Made by a program: the position numbers and the translations under genes
Part shown: positions 36,413-44,909 of the stretch, in pieces
Layout of the letters: each line of letters opens with the position of its first letter
Numbering within the stretch: the stretch's first letter is position 1
Assembly (NCBI GenBank): GCA_963812475.1
Contig: CAWEVI010000064.1
Location: 1-64,000, forward strand
Origin: JAMXLO01 sp963812475
GTDB taxonomy: Bacteria > Pseudomonadota > Alphaproteobacteria > Acetobacterales > Acetobacteraceae
Length of the DNA: 64,000 nucleotides
Direction: 5' to 3'
Notes under the pieces: model-generated
Seen by the model: only the letters and a program-made list of their open reading frames with translations
Told to the model about the DNA's origin: nothing
Databases searched by the model: none

Positions 36413-37014
36413 GCGGCGTCTTGCGGATCGGGGAACGGTTCCGCGGGAGTCTGGCGCAGCGGTACGTTGCGCACGCGTGGTTCGGTCTGGCGCCGGGTAA
36501 ACTCGGGAGCGATGTCGGCAAGTTCCAGGAACTGGTCCGCCTGGCGACGCAGTTCGTCGGCGACCATCGGCGGGCTGGTGCGGATCGAGGACACCACCGA
36601 GACTCGCACACCGCGCCGCTGAACCGCCTCCACCAGTCGGCGGAAATCGGAATCGCCACTGAACAATATTGCGTGATCAAGGCGGGGACACAGCTCCAGC
36701 ATGTCCACCGCAACCTCGATGTCCATATTGCCCTTGACGCGTCGGCGACCTGCCGAATCGGTGAACTCCTTGGCCGGTTTTGTCACCAGCGTATAACCGT
36801 TGTAGGCCAGCCAGTCGGTCAGCGGCTTCAACGGCGAATACTCGTCAGTCTCCAGAACCGCGGAATAGTAATAGGCACGAACTACATGTGCCTTCTTGCG
36901 GAAGAACTCCAGCAGGTTCCGGTAATCGACGTCGAAGCCAAGATTACGCGAAGCGGAGTATAGATTGGCGCCATCAATGAACAGAGCGACCCGTTCATCC
37001 GGAAGGAAATGCAT
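36409..37014 (-). CDS. NYN domain protein (LabA/DUF88-like)
   Basis: A 201-residue protein with a PIN-like NYN nuclease domain: RVALFIDGANLYSASRNLGF (first Asp), KGNMDIEVAVDMLELCPRLD (acidic cluster), AILFSGDSDFRRLVEAVQRR (SGDSDF motif) and VRVSVVSSIRTSPPMVADEL. It is a probable metal-dependent ribonuclease of the LabA/TIGR00288 group. ATG 37014 is used; GTG 37029 would add five residues. It is coupled to the downstream uracil-DNA glycosylase gene. Confidence 0.9.
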   Translation of the reverse strand: MHFLPDERVALFIDGANLYSASRNLGFDVDYRNLLEFFRKKAHVVRAYYYSAVLETDEYSPLKPLTDWLAYNGYTLVTKPAKEFTDSAGRRRVKGNMDIEVAVDMLELCPRLDHAILFSGDSDFRRLVEAVQRRGVRVSVVSSIRTSPPMVADELRRQADQFLELADIAPEFTRRQTEPRVRNVPLRQTPAEPFPDPQDAA

Positions 37015-37155
37015 GGATCGAGACCTCACGATGCAGGGGACGGGACAGATCGGAAGACGTGCGTACCGGGTAAAATCGGCAGACCGGGGCGATCGCGTAG
37101 CAAATCATCGCAGCTTCCTGTCGACATGTGAACCACCCGACCGGAACCGTTTCGA

Positions 37156-37668
37156 ATGATTCTCGTTGCGATCGGGGCAAATCTGCCGGGGCCGAAGAAC
37201 ACTCCGCCCGTCGAGACCTGCCGAGGGGCGGCGGCGGCGCTGGACGGGCTGCCGGGCCTGCGGCTCCGGGCGCTCTCGCGCTGGTTCCAGACAAGACCCG
37301 TCCCGCCATCCGGCCAGCCGGACTACGTCAACGCGGTCGCCGTGCTGCGCCGCATCGCGGGCACCACAGATCCCGATCCTGCCGCCCTGCTTGCAGCCCT
37401 TCAGGCGATCGAGGCGCGGGAGGGTCGCGTCCGGGGCGAGCCCAATGCAGCCCGAACGCTGGATCTCGATATCATTGCGATGGGGCAGGGCGGCCAGATG
37501 GTGCGGGCGACACCCGACCCGGTGCTGCCGCATCCGCGCGCCCATCAACGCGCGTTCGTGCTGGCGCCTCTGGTGGATGTGGCGCCCGGCTGGATCCATC
37601 CGCTGCTGCGACGCCGCGCCTGTGATCTGCTGAGGGAATTGCCGTGCCAATCGATCGACCCCCTGTGA
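37156..37668 (+). CDS. folK: 2-amino-4-hydroxy-6-hydroxymethyldihydropteridine diphosphokinase
   Basis: A 170-residue HPPK that transfers pyrophosphate from ATP to 6-hydroxymethyl-dihydropterin in folate synthesis. Motifs are MILVAIGANLPGPKN, LRALSRWFQTRPVPPSGQPD, YVNAVAVLRR, GRVRGEPNAARTLDLDIIAM (the signature with the Mg-binding Asp pair) and LPHPRAHQRAFVLAPLVDVA. The usual folate partner folP is not adjacent. The ATG at 37156 lies 8 bases from a weak AACCGT leader, so initiation may be inefficient. rpoZ and spoT follow after a small lipoprotein gene on the other strand. Confidence 0.94.
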   Translation: MILVAIGANLPGPKNTPPVETCRGAAAALDGLPGLRLRALSRWFQTRPVPPSGQPDYVNAVAVLRRIAGTTDPDPAALLAALQAIEAREGRVRGEPNAARTLDLDIIAMGQGGQMVRATPDPVLPHPRAHQRAFVLAPLVDVAPGWIHPLLRRRACDLLRELPCQSIDPL

Positions 37669-37688
37669 ATGCCGTCGAGGGCTTGCGG

Positions 37689-38156
37689 TCAGCCGCGCCG
37701 GGCGGACAGGTGCCGGACGCAGCGCAGGTCGGTCACAGTGGCGTCCAGTTCGCCCGCGGCGATTCGGCCGGCCACCGTCACCCACGCCGTGATGTAGCGC
37801 GACCTGGGACCCGGCTCCTCCGTGCCGTATTGCAGTTGCGCCGCGAAGGTGCCGTCCGCCGCGATCTGAACCGGAACGGGCGTGGTTCTCGGCGGGCTGA
37901 CCAGAAACGGATAGTCGAACCGGCCGTCACGGACCGCGATCGTCTCCGGATAGGCGGGCCCACCGCAATAGAAGCCCGAGCCGCTGACCGCGGTGTTCTG
38001 CCCGACATAGATGGCATCGAATTGCGCGCCGGCCGCCGGTATCGCGGGCGCTGGCGGCGGCGCGCCGGGCAGGGCGGCACAACCGCTCGCCAGGACAAAT
38101 CCAGAGCCCGCCAGGATAAACCGGCCGATTCCGGCCGTGATGGAGGGCTTGATCAT
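37689..38156 (-). CDS. Putative lipoprotein, unknown function
   Basis: A 155-residue protein with a lipobox: after MIKPSITAGIGRFILAGSGF comes VLASGCAALPG, so Cys26 is likely lipidated. A Pro/Ala linker follows, then AQFDAIYVGQNTAVSGSGFY with a Cys, RDGRFDYPFLVSPPRTTPVP, VQIAADGTFAAQLQYGTEEP and AWVTVAGRIAAGELDATVTD with a further Cys in LRCVRHL. This is a small beta-rich outer-membrane or periplasmic lipoprotein. It is convergent with folK and divergent from rpoZ. Confidence 0.7.
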   Translation of the reverse strand: MIKPSITAGIGRFILAGSGFVLASGCAALPGAPPPAPAIPAAGAQFDAIYVGQNTAVSGSGFYCGGPAYPETIAVRDGRFDYPFLVSPPRTTPVPVQIAADGTFAAQLQYGTEEPGPRSRYITAWVTVAGRIAAGELDATVTDLRCVRHLSARRG

Positions 38157-38277
38157 GCCGCGGACATAACTCCCCGCTGGTTTTCGTCAAGCAGGCCTGC
38201 CCTGTCAGGCTTGCTTTGCCTGGGGTGCCCGCCTAGATCAGTTGTTCGCCCTAGTTCAATCCCCGGAGGCCGAGCGC

Positions 38278-38685
38278 ATGGCGCGCGTGACCGTCGAAGA
38301 CTGCGTCCAGAAGGTTCCCAACCGCTTCGAGCTCGTCCTGCTCGCCGCCCAGCGCGCGCGCAATCTGAGCCGTGGCGAGGAACTCACCATAGATCGGGAC
38401 AACGACAAGAACCCTGTCGTTGCGTTGCGTGAGATTGCCGACGAAACGATCGAGCTCGGCAAGATCGAGCAGGACCTCGTGAAGTCGCTGTCCCGCGCAC
38501 CCGAGCCAGAGCCGGCCGACGAGGAGGTGCTCGACCTGATTCCGACCGACCAGAACATCTTCGGTCTGCAGGACGTGACGGCCGACGAGGAGTCGGCGAG
38601 CCTGCCCGTCGAAGGCGAGGAATTGTCGCCCGAAGACCTTGAGGCTGCCATCGAGGCGGAGCTGGGCGGCCGTTCCCAGCGGTAG
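38278..38685 (+). CDS. rpoZ: DNA-directed RNA polymerase subunit omega
   Basis: A 135-residue omega subunit: MARVTVEDCVQKVPNRFELV, LLAAQRARNLSRGEELTIDR and NKNPVVALREIADETIEL (about residues 1-60) are the conserved RpoZ core that wraps the beta' C-terminus. An acidic C-terminal extension of about 70 residues, common in alphaproteobacteria, follows (for example EEVLDLIPTDQNIFG). ATG 38278 is the correct start; the frame is open further upstream. It forms a pair with spoT, which begins 0-21 bases downstream. Confidence 0.96.
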   Translation: MARVTVEDCVQKVPNRFELVLLAAQRARNLSRGEELTIDRDNDKNPVVALREIADETIELGKIEQDLVKSLSRAPEPEPADEEVLDLIPTDQNIFGLQDVTADEESASLPVEGEELSPEDLEAAIEAELGGRSQR

Positions 38686-38706
38686 GTGCCTCAGTGGAAA
38701 TCGCCG

Positions 38707-41010
38707 ATGACGGCAAGGGGTGAGGGCGGCGCGATCGCGGGGCCGGCCCCCGCTCCGGCTTTTGTGCCCGACGGCCTGGCGCGCGACGGCATGCCAGCCG
38801 ACGCCGGGCCGCGAAGCAGCGCTGGCCCGGATGCCATTCGCCTGACCGAGAAGTTGCGCGGCTACGATCCGAAGGCAGATACCGGTCTGGTCGACGCCGC
38901 CTACGCGTTGGCGAGCCAGGCGCACGGGACGCAGCTGCGCGACAACGGCGATCCCTACATCACCCATTCGGTTGCCGTCGCCGACATCCTGGCCGGTTAC
39001 CGGCTGGATACCGCGTCCATCGCCACCGGACTGCTGCACGACGTGATCGAGGACACGCCGGTCAAGCTGCCCGAGATCCAGAGCCGCTTCGGCGCGGAGA
39101 TCGCCGGTCTGGTGGATGGCGTCACCAAGCTGACCCGCCTGGAACTTCAGTCCGACCGCACCAAACAGGCGGAGAATTTTCGCAAACTCGTGCTGGCGAT
39201 CAGCCGCGACATCCGCGTGCTTCTGGTGAAGCTCGCCGACCGGCTGCACAACATGCGCACGCTGCGCTTCGTGCAGGACCCCGAGCGCCGCCGCCGCATT
39301 GCGCGCGAAACGATGGAGATCTATGCGCCGCTTGCCGAACGGATCGGCATGGATGCGGTGAAGACCGAGCTGCAGACGCTGGCCTTTGGGCAGCTCGATC
39401 CCGAGGCCTATGCCACGATCCAGGCGCGGCTGAATTTCCTGCGTGGCCAGGGCGCGGATGTGATCGAGGAGGTGCGTGCGGAGTTGAAGCGTGTCTGCGA
39501 GGGCTTCGGCGTTTCGGTGATCGAAGTGTCCGGGCGCGAGAAGTCGCCCTACTCGATCTGGGAAAAGATGCATCGCCGCAACGTCGCCTTCGAGCAGCTT
39601 TCCGACATCATGGCATTTCGCATCGTCGTGCCGAGCAAGGAGGCGTGTTACGCGGCGCTCGGCGCGGTTCACTCAGCGTATCCGGTGATAGCGGGCCGGT
39701 TCAAGGATTACATCTCGACGCCCAAGTCGAACGGCTATCAGGGCCTGCACACCGGCGTGACGCTGCGCGAACCGCGCAACCAGAAAATCGAGATCCAGAT
39801 CCGCACCGCGGAGATGACCGACGTGGCGGAAAATGGCGTCGCCGCGCACTGGGTTTACAAGGAGCCCAATGCCAAGGCCGACCGGCGCGATCTGCAGCGT
39901 TTCCGCTGGGTGCAGGACCTGCTGGAGATTCTGGAGAATTCCACCGCGCCTGACGACTTCCTCGAGAACACCAAGCTGGAACTCTACGAGGATCAGGTCT
40001 TCTGCTTCACCCCGAAGGGCCAGCTGATCCAGTTGCCGCGCGGCGCCACGCCGGTGGACTTCGCCTATGCGGTGCACTCGCAGGTTGGCGATGCCTGCGT
40101 CGGGGCGAAGATCAACGGCAGGCTGCTGCCGTTGCGCCATCAGCTGCAGAACGGCGACCAGGTCGAGATCATGACGGCGCGCGGCGGCACGCCGTCGCCG
40201 CAATGGGAGCGGTATGTCGTCACTGGCAAGGCGCGGGCGCGCATCCGCCGGTTCATCCACCAGCAGCAGCGTCAGCAACATCTGGATGCGGGACGCGCGG
40301 AACTCGCGAAGGCGTTCCGCCAGGCTGGGCTCGATGGATCGGAGAAGGCGCTGGAGCCGGCGCTGAAGACGCTGAAACTCGCAGCGGCCGACGACCTGTA
40401 CATCGCAGTCGGCAACGGCAATGTCGGCCCGAAGGACGTGGTGCTCGCCGCCTATCCCGAGCTGCGCCAGGCGCCGCGCGCGCCGCGCATGATCCCGGCG
40501 CCGCTGCCGCGCGCCAATAACCGCCATCCGCACAAGTCCGATTTTGACATGCCGATCACCGGACTGGTGCCGGGCATGGCACACCACTTCGCCGGCTGCT
40601 GCCATCCCGTGCCGGGCGACGAGATCGTCGGCATCGTCACCACCGGCAAGGGCGTGACGATCCACGCGCGCGATTGCCAGACGCTGGCGGGGTTTGCCGC
40701 AACGCCCGAGCGTTTCATCGATGTCGATTGGAATCACGACGGCCTGTTCGCCAACCGACCGGACGGCAAGACGCTCAGCCATACCGCGCGTTTGAGTGTG
40801 ATCGGGGCGAATGAGCCATCATCTCTCGCCAACCTGACGAACGCGATCGCCAAGCAGGATGGCGCTGTCGCCAGCCTGAAGATCGTCAGCCGGCAGGAAG
40901 ACTTCATCGAGGCCCTGGTCGATGTCGACGTGCGCGACGTGGCACATCTGTCCAAGGTCATCGCGGGTCTGCGCGGCGCGGTCGGCGTCAAGGGCGTGGA
41001 ACGCGGATAG
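38707..41010 (+). CDS. spoT: Bifunctional (p)ppGpp synthetase/hydrolase
   Basis: A 767-residue RelA/SpoT (Rsh) enzyme controlling the stringent response. The HD hydrolase domain is intact: YITHSVAVADILAGY and LLHDVIEDTPVKLPEIQSRF. The synthetase domain shows YSIWEKMHRRNVAFEQLSDI, ISTPKSNGYQGLHTGV and EIQIRTAEMTDVAENGVAAH with WVYKE. Then come a TGS domain (FCFTPKGQLIQLPRGATPVD, FAYAVHSQVGDACVGAKING), a zinc-finger-like region with HFAGCCHPVPGDEIVG, and a C-terminal ACT domain. The GTG at 38686 adds seven residues and is an alternative start. Cotranscribed with rpoZ, as in most proteobacteria. Confidence 0.96.
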   Translation: MTARGEGGAIAGPAPAPAFVPDGLARDGMPADAGPRSSAGPDAIRLTEKLRGYDPKADTGLVDAAYALASQAHGTQLRDNGDPYITHSVAVADILAGYRLDTASIATGLLHDVIEDTPVKLPEIQSRFGAEIAGLVDGVTKLTRLELQSDRTKQAENFRKLVLAISRDIRVLLVKLADRLHNMRTLRFVQDPERRRRIARETMEIYAPLAERIGMDAVKTELQTLAFGQLDPEAYATIQARLNFLRGQGADVIEEVRAELKRVCEGFGVSVIEVSGREKSPYSIWEKMHRRNVAFEQLSDIMAFRIVVPSKEACYAALGAVHSAYPVIAGRFKDYISTPKSNGYQGLHTGVTLREPRNQKIEIQIRTAEMTDVAENGVAAHWVYKEPNAKADRRDLQRFRWVQDLLEILENSTAPDDFLENTKLELYEDQVFCFTPKGQLIQLPRGATPVDFAYAVHSQVGDACVGAKINGRLLPLRHQLQNGDQVEIMTARGGTPSPQWERYVVTGKARARIRRFIHQQQRQQHLDAGRAELAKAFRQAGLDGSEKALEPALKTLKLAAADDLYIAVGNGNVGPKDVVLAAYPELRQAPRAPRMIPAPLPRANNRHPHKSDFDMPITGLVPGMAHHFAGCCHPVPGDEIVGIVTTGKGVTIHARDCQTLAGFAATPERFIDVDWNHDGLFANRPDGKTLSHTARLSVIGANEPSSLANLTNAIAKQDGAVASLKIVSRQEDFIEALVDVDVRDVAHLSKVIAGLRGAVGVKGVERG

Positions 41011-41034
41011 TTCCAGGAATCACCGGTCACTGAC

Positions 41035-41442
41035 ATGATACTCGGCCTCGGCTCCGACATCTGCGATATCCGCCGCATCGAGGCAGTGATCGCACGGCAC
41101 GGCGAGCAATTCCTTGCGCGCATCTTCACCGCGACCGAGCGCGCCAGGGCTGCCCGGCGCACCGAACGAATACAGGCGGCAACCTTCGCCAAGCGCTTCG
41201 CGGCGAAGGAGGCGGCGGCGAAGGCGCTCGGGACCGGGTTCCGGCGTGGCGTGTTCTTCTCCGATCTGGGCGTGGTGAACCTGGCCTCCGGCCAGCCGAC
41301 GTTGCGCATGACCGGCGGCGCGGCGGCCCGGCTGGCGGCGATCACGCCCGCGGGAATGGAGGCCGCCGTCGCATTGACGATGACCGACGAATACCCATAC
41401 GCCTTCGCCCAGGTGATCATTTCGGCTACGGCGGCGAGGTAG
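41035..41442 (+). CDS. acpS: Holo-[acyl-carrier-protein] synthase
   Basis: A 135-residue phosphopantetheinyl transferase that activates acyl carrier protein. Conserved motifs are MILGLGSDICDIRRIEAVIA (Asp8 of the Mg site) and FAKRFAAKEAAAKALGTGF (the Glu-Lys pair). ATG 41035, 24 bases after spoT. It starts the block acpS-lipoprotein-lepB-rnc-era that is typical of this group; pdxJ, often upstream, is not seen. Confidence 0.94.
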   Translation: MILGLGSDICDIRRIEAVIARHGEQFLARIFTATERARAARRTERIQAATFAKRFAAKEAAAKALGTGFRRGVFFSDLGVVNLASGQPTLRMTGGAAARLAAITPAGMEAAVALTMTDEYPYAFAQVIISATAAR

Positions 41443-41455
41443 GCGGGTGCGGGCC

Positions 41456-42010
41456 ATGCGACACGTTGCTGCGACACTGACGCTGGCTGGCGCCGCGGCT
41501 CTGCTCGGCGGGTGCGTCTATGATCCCTACACCGGTGCCATGGTGCCGTGCTGCGGCTATTACGGCTATCCCTACGGCTACCGTTATCCCGCACCCTACG
41601 GCCCGTACGGCTATACGCCGGCCCCGTATGGCGGGCAGCCCGCTGCCAATGATGGCCCGCCTGGCAGTTCCTATGGCGGGGCGCCCGCTGGGCCCTACGG
41701 CGCGCCGCCCGCTGGGCCCTATGGCGGCCCGCCGTCCTCGGCGGAGCCGGGCGCATATCCGGGCACGCCGGGTGCCGCACCGCCGCGGACCCAGGGCGGA
41801 TCGCTGGCACTGCGCTTCGCGGCCGCGAACGTGACGAACGATGGCCACCTGACACGCCAACAGGCTGCGGACGCCATGCCGCTGGTGGCGCGGAACTTCG
41901 ATGCGATCGACCGCGACGAGAAGGGCTACGTCACCCTGTCGGAGATCGAGGCCTTCTTGGCCCAGCGCCGCGCGGCGGGCGGCCAGCCCGGCGAGTTCGA
42001 CGCGAACTAG
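41456..42010 (+). CDS. Lipoprotein with Pro-Tyr-Gly repeats and an EF-hand
   Basis: A 184-residue protein. Lipobox LLGGCVYDPYTG makes Cys20 or so the lipid anchor. Residues about 30-115 are a low-complexity Pro/Tyr/Gly region (PYGYRYPAPYGPYGYTPAPY, repeated APAGPYG). The C-terminal domain contains an EF-hand-like loop DRDEKGYVTLSE, preceded by AMPLVARNFDAI, with calcium ligands at positions 1, 3, 5, 9 and 12. It likely sits in the cell envelope and may bind calcium. GTG 41447 is an alternative start. It is inserted between acpS and lepB. Confidence 0.75.
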   Translation: MRHVAATLTLAGAAALLGGCVYDPYTGAMVPCCGYYGYPYGYRYPAPYGPYGYTPAPYGGQPAANDGPPGSSYGGAPAGPYGAPPAGPYGGPPSSAEPGAYPGTPGAAPPRTQGGSLALRFAAANVTNDGHLTRQQAADAMPLVARNFDAIDRDEKGYVTLSEIEAFLAQRRAAGGQPGEFDAN

Positions 42011-42140
42011 GTTTCGGCGCGCGCCGACCGTCAGGTTGCCAACTTTGCCGCAGCCGTCGGCCGCTCGCCGGATCGCTTGACACACCATGCACCCCTGGGC
42101 TTGATCCGCCCGGATTTTATGGACGGAAGCCCTTCTTCAC

Positions 42141-42899
42141 ATGGCGACAAAGGCAAAGGCCAAGCCGAGGCGCAAATCGAACGTCTGGGTCGAGAACATC
42201 AAGACGTTCGTCTATGCCGGCCTGATCGCCGTCGTGGTACGCACCGTCGCGTTCGAGCCGTTCAATATTCCGTCCGGCAGCATGATCCCGACGCTGCTGG
42301 TGGGCGACTATCTGTTCGTGTCGAAATACAGCTACGGCTATTCACGCTATTCACTGCCGTTCGGCTGGCCGCCGTTCTCCGGACGCATCTTCGGGCGCCT
42401 GCCGAACCGGGGCGACGTTGCGGTATTCAAATACCCCCGCGACAATTCGACCGACTACATCAAGCGTATCATCGGACTGCCGGGCGACCGCATCCAGGTG
42501 CGCCAGGGCCAGCTGTACATCAATGGTCAACTCGTGCCGCGCCAGTCTGAGGGCGACTACGTCGCCGACGAAAGCGGCATCCGCATGGCGCTGCGGCTGT
42601 ATCAGGAGACGCTGCCGAACGGGGTGAAGCACGACATCCTGAAGGCGACAGACGATGGCGAGATGAACAACACCCAGGAGTATCTCGTTCCGCCCGACCA
42701 CGTGTTCGCAATGGGCGACAACCGCGACAATTCCGCTGACAGCCGCTTCATGAATGGCGTCGGCTTCGTGCCGGTGGAGAACCTGGTCGGTCGCGCCGAG
42801 ATCCTGTTCTTCTCGGTGGACGCCGAATATCCGTGGTGGGAATTCTGGTGGTGGCCATTCCAGATCCGCTGGAACCGGATACTGATGGGCATCCACTGA
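42141..42899 (+). CDS. lepB: Signal peptidase I
   Basis: A 252-residue membrane-anchored protease that removes Sec and Tat signal peptides. After one N-terminal hydrophobic segment (VYAGLIAVVVRTVAFEPFNI), the catalytic Ser is in IPSGSMIPTLLVGDYLFVSK. The Lys partner is in STDYIKRIIGLPGDRIQVR; the later boxes are VPPDHVFAMGDNRDNSADSR and FVPVENLVGRAEILFFSV. Its C-terminus is Trp-rich (PWWEFWWWPFQIRWNRI), typical of alphaproteobacterial LepB. The following rnc start lies 11 bases beyond its stop. Confidence 0.96.
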   Translation: MATKAKAKPRRKSNVWVENIKTFVYAGLIAVVVRTVAFEPFNIPSGSMIPTLLVGDYLFVSKYSYGYSRYSLPFGWPPFSGRIFGRLPNRGDVAVFKYPRDNSTDYIKRIIGLPGDRIQVRQGQLYINGQLVPRQSEGDYVADESGIRMALRLYQETLPNGVKHDILKATDDGEMNNTQEYLVPPDHVFAMGDNRDNSADSRFMNGVGFVPVENLVGRAEILFFSVDAEYPWWEFWWWPFQIRWNRILMGIH

Positions 42900-42910
42900 G
42901 TGGGCCGGCG

Positions 42911-43588
42911 TTGAGTACGCCAATCGAGGCGATCCTCGGACACGACTTCACACGTCCTGAACTGTTGCGTGAGGCGATGACCCACCGCTCTGCGCTGCAG
43001 GGGAAACGGCGCCGGCGAGGCTGGAGTTCGAATGAACGGATGGAATTCATCGGCGACCGCGTCCTGGGTCTGCTGATCGCCGAATGGCTCGTGGAACGCT
43101 TTCCCAAAGAGCACGAGGGCGATCTCGGCCACCGTTTGGGTGCTCTCGTGTCGGAACCGGTGCTGGCTGCGGTGGCTGAAGAGATCGGCCTGGGCGAGGC
43201 GCTGGCAGTGGCGGCAAACGAGGCACGGGATGGTGTTCGCAGGCGCGCCAGAGTCCTGGCTGACGCGCTGGAGGCTGTGCTTGCGGCACTGTACTTCGAC
43301 GGTGGCATCGATGCTGCCCGCAACTTTATCAGGCGCGCATGGTCCAACGTGATGGAGGAGCAGCGGGAGCCGCCGAAGGACTCGAAGTCGACGCTGCAGG
43401 AGTGGATGCACGCGCGCGGCCTTGGCGCACCCGAGTACATCGTCATTTCGCGTACCGGGCCCCCGCATGCACCGGAGTTCGTGGTGACGGTATCCGCGGC
43501 TGGCTGCAGCGGAACCGGCAAGGCCGGCAGTAAGCGAGCCACGGAACAGCTGGCGGCGCAGGAACTGTTGCAGGTTCTTGGCGTATGA
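42911..43588 (+). CDS. rnc: Ribonuclease III
   Basis: A 225-residue double-strand RNA endonuclease. The RNase III signature NERMEFIGDRVLGLLIAEWL (Glu and Asp of the Mg site) and the second acidic helix LADALEAVLAALYFDGG are intact. The C-terminal dsRNA-binding domain starts about 150: STLQEWMHARGLGAPEYIVI and GTGKAGSKRATEQLAAQELL. The start is inferred as TTG 42911 because the frame opens inside lepB (42833) and no ATG or GTG fits the known N-terminus. The stop overlaps era by 4 bases. Confidence 0.93.
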   Translation: MSTPIEAILGHDFTRPELLREAMTHRSALQGKRRRRGWSSNERMEFIGDRVLGLLIAEWLVERFPKEHEGDLGHRLGALVSEPVLAAVAEEIGLGEALAVAANEARDGVRRRARVLADALEAVLAALYFDGGIDAARNFIRRAWSNVMEEQREPPKDSKSTLQEWMHARGLGAPEYIVISRTGPPHAPEFVVTVSAAGCSGTGKAGSKRATEQLAAQELLQVLGV

Positions 43589-44502
43589 CCCCCGGGTCAA
43601 GCCCGGTGGCAGGCTCGCGGTGCGGCTTCGTCGCCGTTGTCGGTGCGCCGAACGCGGGCAAGTCCACGCTGCTCAACCGGCTTGCCGGCGCGAAGCTGTC
43701 CATCGTCACGCCGAAGGCCCAGACCACGCGGTTCCGCGTGCTTGGCATCATGATGCGCGACGAGAGCCAGGTGCTGCTGGTCGACACGCCGGGCATCTTC
43801 ACGCCACGCCGTCGGCTGGACCGGGCGATGGTGGCCGCGGCCTGGACCGGCGTGCAGGACGCGGATCTGACCTTGCTGCTGGTCGATGCGAAGAGCGGTG
43901 CCAACGACCTGGTGCGCCATATCGCCGGCACGCTGGCAGCGCGGAAGCGCCGTAGCTGGCTGGTGTTGAACAAGGTCGAACTCGTGTTGCCACCGAAGCT
44001 GCTGCCACTGACCGCTGAACTGGCCGCGCTGACGCAGTTCGAGGAGACGTTCATGGTCAGTGCGGCGACCGGTGATGGGGTCGAGCAGCTGGCCGATGCG
44101 CTGGCGGCGGCCGTGCCGGAGGGACCGCATCTCTATCCCGACGACGATCTGACGGACCTGCCGGATCGGCTGCTGGCGGCTGAGATCGTGCGCGAGCAGA
44201 TTTTCCTGCAGACGCGCGAGGAAGTGCCATACGGCACGACGGTGGAAACCGAGAACTGGCAGGAGCGCAACGACGGATCGGTACGGATCGAGGCGACGGT
44301 GTACGTCTCGCGCCTCGGCCACAAGGCGATCCTGATCGGCGAGGGCGGCCAACGGATCAAGACGATCGGCGCGAAGGCGAGGGAGCAGCTGGCGATCCTG
44401 CTGGAGCGCAAGGTGCATCTGTTCCTCAACGTGAAGCAGCGCGCCGGCTGGGACGAGGAAGCTGCGCGGTTGCGAGCGATTGGGTTGGAGGATCCCGGGT
44501 AG
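43585..44502 (+). CDS. era: GTPase Era
   Basis: A 305-residue GTPase needed for 16S rRNA maturation. G1 GAPNAGKS at 20-27, switch region PKAQTTRFRVLGIM, G3 DTPG at 67-70, and the KH domain with EEVPYGTTVETENWQERND, VYVSRLGHKAILIGEGGQRI and LFLNVKQRAGWDEEAARLRA. G4 reads NKVE at 129-132, not the canonical NKxD. The first ten codons lie within a REP-like palindrome (core CCGGGTCAAGCCCGG at 43592-43606), so the N-terminus MTPGSSPVAGSR is repeat-derived. ATG 43585 overlaps the rnc stop. Confidence 0.95.
   Translation: MTPGSSPVAGSRCGFVAVVGAPNAGKSTLLNRLAGAKLSIVTPKAQTTRFRVLGIMMRDESQVLLVDTPGIFTPRRRLDRAMVAAAWTGVQDADLTLLLVDAKSGANDLVRHIAGTLAARKRRSWLVLNKVELVLPPKLLPLTAELAALTQFEETFMVSAATGDGVEQLADALAAAVPEGPHLYPDDDLTDLPDRLLAAEIVREQIFLQTREEVPYGTTVETENWQERNDGSVRIEATVYVSRLGHKAILIGEGGQRIKTIGAKAREQLAILLERKVHLFLNVKQRAGWDEEAARLRAIGLEDPG
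43592..43606. repeat. REP-like palindrome at the era start
   Basis: CCGGGTCAAGCCCGG forms a 5-bp stem with a TCAAG loop, identical in core to the copies at 5453-5467 and 63166-63180. It overlaps codons 3-8 of era. Confidence 0.75.
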
Positions 44503-44552
44503 CGGTTCGTTCATTGGTTTTCGGTAGGTCAGGCGCGGAAGGAACCGCCGCA

Positions 44553-44834
44553 ATGCCCGACACGCCCGTTGAACCGACCGGAAGTGGCCGGTATCCTGCC
44601 GACATGGAGAGCCGTGTCGCAGTGCTGGAACAGATCGCTAGGACCACGTCCGCGAGCCTCGAGCGGATCGAACGGCGGCTCGACGCGATGGAAGGCCGGT
44701 TCACCGGCATCGATCGTCGGTTCGACGCGCTCAATTCCGAGCATCGGGCCGATTTCCGCTGGCTGCTTGGCGCTATGCTCGGGGGGTTCGGCGCGATGCT
44801 CGGTGTCATGGCCCACGGATTCCACTGGCTGTAG
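44553..44834 (+). CDS. Small coiled-coil protein with C-terminal membrane segment (copy 1)
   Basis: A 93-residue protein: a short Pro-rich head, then ESRVAVLEQIARTTSASLER and IERRLDAMEGRFTGIDRRFD forming a coiled coil of about 45 residues, then DFRWLLGAMLGGFGAMLGVM as a probable membrane segment near the end. AAGGAA at 44539-44544 precedes ATG 44553. A near-duplicate follows at 44910, with 60 identical bases at the 3' end. No function is known; the layout resembles small membrane-tethered oligomerising proteins. The pair separates era from recO. Confidence 0.7.
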   Translation: MPDTPVEPTGSGRYPADMESRVAVLEQIARTTSASLERIERRLDAMEGRFTGIDRRFDALNSEHRADFRWLLGAMLGGFGAMLGVMAHGFHWL

Positions 44835-44909
44835 GCCGCCGCCTCCCTTGAGCTGCGGATAGGGTTTTCTTCATGCGTCCCTAGTATCGTCCGGCGTACT
44901 GGACTGCGT

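Noticed and set aside
38251..39672. 473-codon minus-strand frame across rpoZ and spoT
   Set aside because: Covers two well-supported genes on the opposite strand; composition is that of a shadow frame.
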